7,221 nucleotides of DNA from Clostridium sp. AM30-24 (GTDB lineage Bacteria; Bacillota; Clostridia; Lachnospirales; Lachnospiraceae): assembly GCF_003480435.1 (NCBI RefSeq), contig NZ_QUJB01000042.1, forward strand, positions 1 through 7,221. The letters run 5' to 3'. A program made the translations under genes and the position numbers. Shown piece by piece: positions 5,786-7,221 of this stretch (position 1 is its first letter; every line of letters begins with the position of its first letter). The notes under the pieces are model-generated. The model was not told the origin of the DNA and ran no database searches. It worked only from the letters and a program-made list of their open reading frames with translations.

Positions 5786-5798
5786 TCTCACATAATAT
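5786..5798 (+). promoter_or_regulatory. Shared promoter motif, copy 4 (upstream of the transfer genes)
   Basis: TCTCACATAATAT differs from the other three copies by one base (C for T at the fourth position). It ends 25 bases before ATG 5824. An A-run and a T-run (5760-5764 and 5771-5775) lie upstream, similar to copy 1. AAGGGT (5754-5759) and ACCCTT (5781-5786) form an additional 6-bp inverted repeat just upstream of, and touching, the motif. Confidence 0.6.
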
Positions 5799-5823
5799 TC
5801 TTAGAGGAAAGAGGAGGCACGCC

Positions 5824-5967
5824 ATGAAAAAAATATTTAATTATTATATCCTGTCTGCGAAGGAAATGGATGAGATCCAGTACACCATAGACTGGTATCA
5901 CAAGTATAAAATTTTAGCTGAACTGGAGTGGAAGTCCGATGAAAAAGACGCTGAAACTCCTGAGTAA
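5824..5967 (+). CDS. Small charged protein upstream of the coupling protein (47 aa)
   Basis: ATG 5824 follows GAGGAGG (5811-5817) at 6 bases, and the shared promoter motif lies just upstream, so it should be the first gene of the transfer transcript. An earlier in-frame start (5716) would lie inside the 705-aa gene and its terminator and is rejected. The protein begins with basic MKKIFNYYILSAKEMDEI, continues with an amphipathic helix (YTIDWYHKYKILAELEW), and ends in an acidic tail (KSDEKDAETPE). No family is recognised. Its last 29 bases overlap the start of the VirD4-like gene, whose ribosome site lies inside it, which suggests translational coupling. It may be an accessory of the coupling protein or merely a leader peptide that sets its expression. 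Confidence 0.65.
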   Translation: MKKIFNYYILSAKEMDEIQYTIDWYHKYKILAELEWKSDEKDAETPE

Positions 5968-7221
5968 TCTTGTAGGTTTCACAGGCATATGGACAGCACT
6001 TCCCATATATTTCTTAGAAAATCAACAGATTCTTCCGGTAACAACAAAACAGGCATTCTATATGACAGCTGCTCTGTCCGCATGGATCATGTTAAACAAC
6101 CTATGGAGCATCGCATGTGAAGGGAAACAATTCTCAGAGTTCCAAGCCGGAGATGGATTGATTCCAGATACCGGTCTGAAAAAGGACTCGCCGCAAAAGC
6201 GGGCAGCAACCTATCCGAAAATTCCCACCGAACTGATCTCAAAGAACCCAGAGGGTATAATCCTTGGATGTGACAAAGGCAGATACGTCAGAATTAAAAA
6301 CCAAATCTTACATTCCTGCATCGTTGGCGGTTCCGGATCCGGTAAAACGTCAACGGTGATCTTAGATACCCTTCTTGCCAATTATTCTGCGCCTGAACTT
6401 GAAATGCTGACTTTTTGTATCGACATCAAAGGAGAACTCCATGAGAAAGCCACGAAAAAGGATGACCCGACCATTTATGTCGTGGATCCTTCAAATCGTA
6501 GAACTGCCGGATGGGATGTATGGTATCGGTTACATGGTGATGCTTCAGATGACCTCATTGTGGAGAGCATGGAAGAAATCGCAGAGGCGTTGATCGTCAG
6601 CACAAATCCGAAGGATATGTTTTTCGTAGTAAATGCCCGATCCATGTTCACGGGCTTATTGGTTTACTATTTCAAAAAAGGTGAGAGCTTTATAGATGCC
6701 GTCAACCACATCCTGGAGTCAGATGCCAAAAAGCTGATTGAAGAAATCATTGAAGAAAGCGTAAAGAGTGACCTATGGTATCAATACCTTGCGAAGTTTG
6801 TCGGAAAGAAAGCGGAGTCCGTGGAGGACTGCATGGTGGAGATGACAACGAACCTCTCAGTCTTCAGCAAGTCAGATGTGAAATTCTGTTTCCGGGATAA
6901 CGCAGTCAAGGCAAGTCCCGCAGCATTCAAAGAGAACAAATCTATTTTCTTAGCGATCCCAGAGCATCTGCTTGGAAGTTACCAGGCTATTATGCGTTTA
7001 TGCACAGCACAAGTCTTACAGGATTTACAGCGGAGACCGGATGCAGATGCGGCCGCAAAACCGATCCTGGTACTGATTGATGAATTTGCCAGACTTGGAC
7101 GTGTGGAGACAATCTTCAACGCATTGGCAACCTTAAGAAGTAAAAAGACAATGGTCATGCTGGCTTTCCAGTCCATGGCTCAGATGGAAGTCATCTATTC
7201 CAAGGAAGAGGCAAGAGTCAT
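5939..7221 (+). CDS. VirD4/TraG-type conjugative coupling protein, N-terminal 427 residues (3'-truncated by window)
   Basis: Type IV coupling proteins are membrane ATPases that bring the relaxase-DNA complex to the mating-channel secretion system. ATG 5939 is supported by GGAG/GGAAG (5925-5934) inside the preceding ORF. Two N-terminal hydrophobic segments (about 6-26 and 38-59) anchor it, as expected for VirD4. Walker A is GGSGSGKT at residues 130-137, with K136 binding ATP phosphate. The family motif DIKGEL lies at 162-167, and a downstream WDVW matches the usual 'GWNPL' position. Walker B is LIDEFARLG with D381 and E382. The sensor-type glutamine motif AFQSMAQ is at 409-415. No stop or frameshift occurs up to the edge; related proteins are about 600 aa, so roughly a third is missing to the right. 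GC content (about 43% at 6841-6900) is higher than in the membrane-protein genes. The sequence style fits the VirD4-like proteins of clostridial conjugative elements. Confidence 0.95.
   Translation, partial: MKKTLKLLSNLVGFTGIWTALPIYFLENQQILPVTTKQAFYMTAALSAWIMLNNLWSIACEGKQFSEFQAGDGLIPDTGLKKDSPQKRAATYPKIPTELISKNPEGIILGCDKGRYVRIKNQILHSCIVGGSGSGKTSTVILDTLLANYSAPELEMLTFCIDIKGELHEKATKKDDPTIYVVDPSNRRTAGWDVWYRLHGDASDDLIVESMEEIAEALIVSTNPKDMFFVVNARSMFTGLLVYYFKKGESFIDAVNHILESDAKKLIEEIIEESVKSDLWYQYLAKFVGKKAESVEDCMVEMTTNLSVFSKSDVKFCFRDNAVKASPAAFKENKSIFLAIPEHLLGSYQAIMRLCTAQVLQDLQRRPDADAAAKPILVLIDEFARLGRVETIFNALATLRSKKTMVMLAFQSMAQMEVIYSKEEARV

Noticed and set aside
6303..6313. AAATCTTACAT inside the coupling-protein gene, resembling the shared motif
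   Set aside because: It lacks the AATAT half, lies in coding sequence explained by the protein (NQILHS), and no gene starts nearby.
6979..7176. Minus-strand 65-aa frame
   Set aside because: It is antisense to the Walker B region of the coupling-protein gene, with no independent support.

Overview
The window looks like part of a conjugative element (integrative element or plasmid) from a low-GC Firmicute, most likely a gut Clostridia/Lachnospiraceae-type bacterium. The evidence is strong AGGAGG-type ribosome binding sites, AT-rich composition, signal peptides of Gram-positive style, a cell-wall-binding-like motif of the kind common in Lachnospiraceae, and a VirD4/TraG coupling protein with the features of clostridial conjugative elements. 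No host chromosomal gene, tRNA, rRNA, integrase or CRISPR array is visible.

Layout: (1) 139-859 holds two overlapping genes, a winged-helix RepL-like protein and a 99-residue protein resembling the CHC2/primase N-terminal fold, closed by a perfect 16-bp hairpin. (2) 901-1143 is an AT-rich (about 75%) gene-free stretch with short repeats. (3) 1144 to about 1583 is a decayed second copy of the middle of the large secreted-protein gene found further right. (4) 1606-2667 is a self-contained unit: a perfect consensus sigma-A promoter, a 301-residue secreted protein and a terminator. (5) 2694-3478 carries two very AT-rich small membrane-protein genes that converge and overlap at their 3' ends. (6) 3617-5734 encodes a 705-residue secreted protein of no family I recognise, ending inside a terminator-like hairpin. 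(7) 5824-7221 has a 47-residue ORF overlapping the start of the VirD4-like coupling protein, which runs off the right edge.

The most striking signal outside the genes is a 13-bp motif, TCTYACATAATAT. It lies just upstream of four genes or operons (139, 3478 minus, 3617, 5824), always oriented toward the gene. Between 3478 and 3617 two copies form a perfect inverted repeat, giving a divergent promoter pair. This suggests that the replication-like, surface-protein, membrane-protein and transfer genes are co-regulated by one element-specific system, while the 301-residue gene at 1717 has an ordinary housekeeping promoter.

How the genes may work together (inference): replication or maintenance functions on the left, transfer functions on the right, and secreted and membrane proteins in between that could act at the cell surface during mating, in exclusion, or as unrelated cargo.
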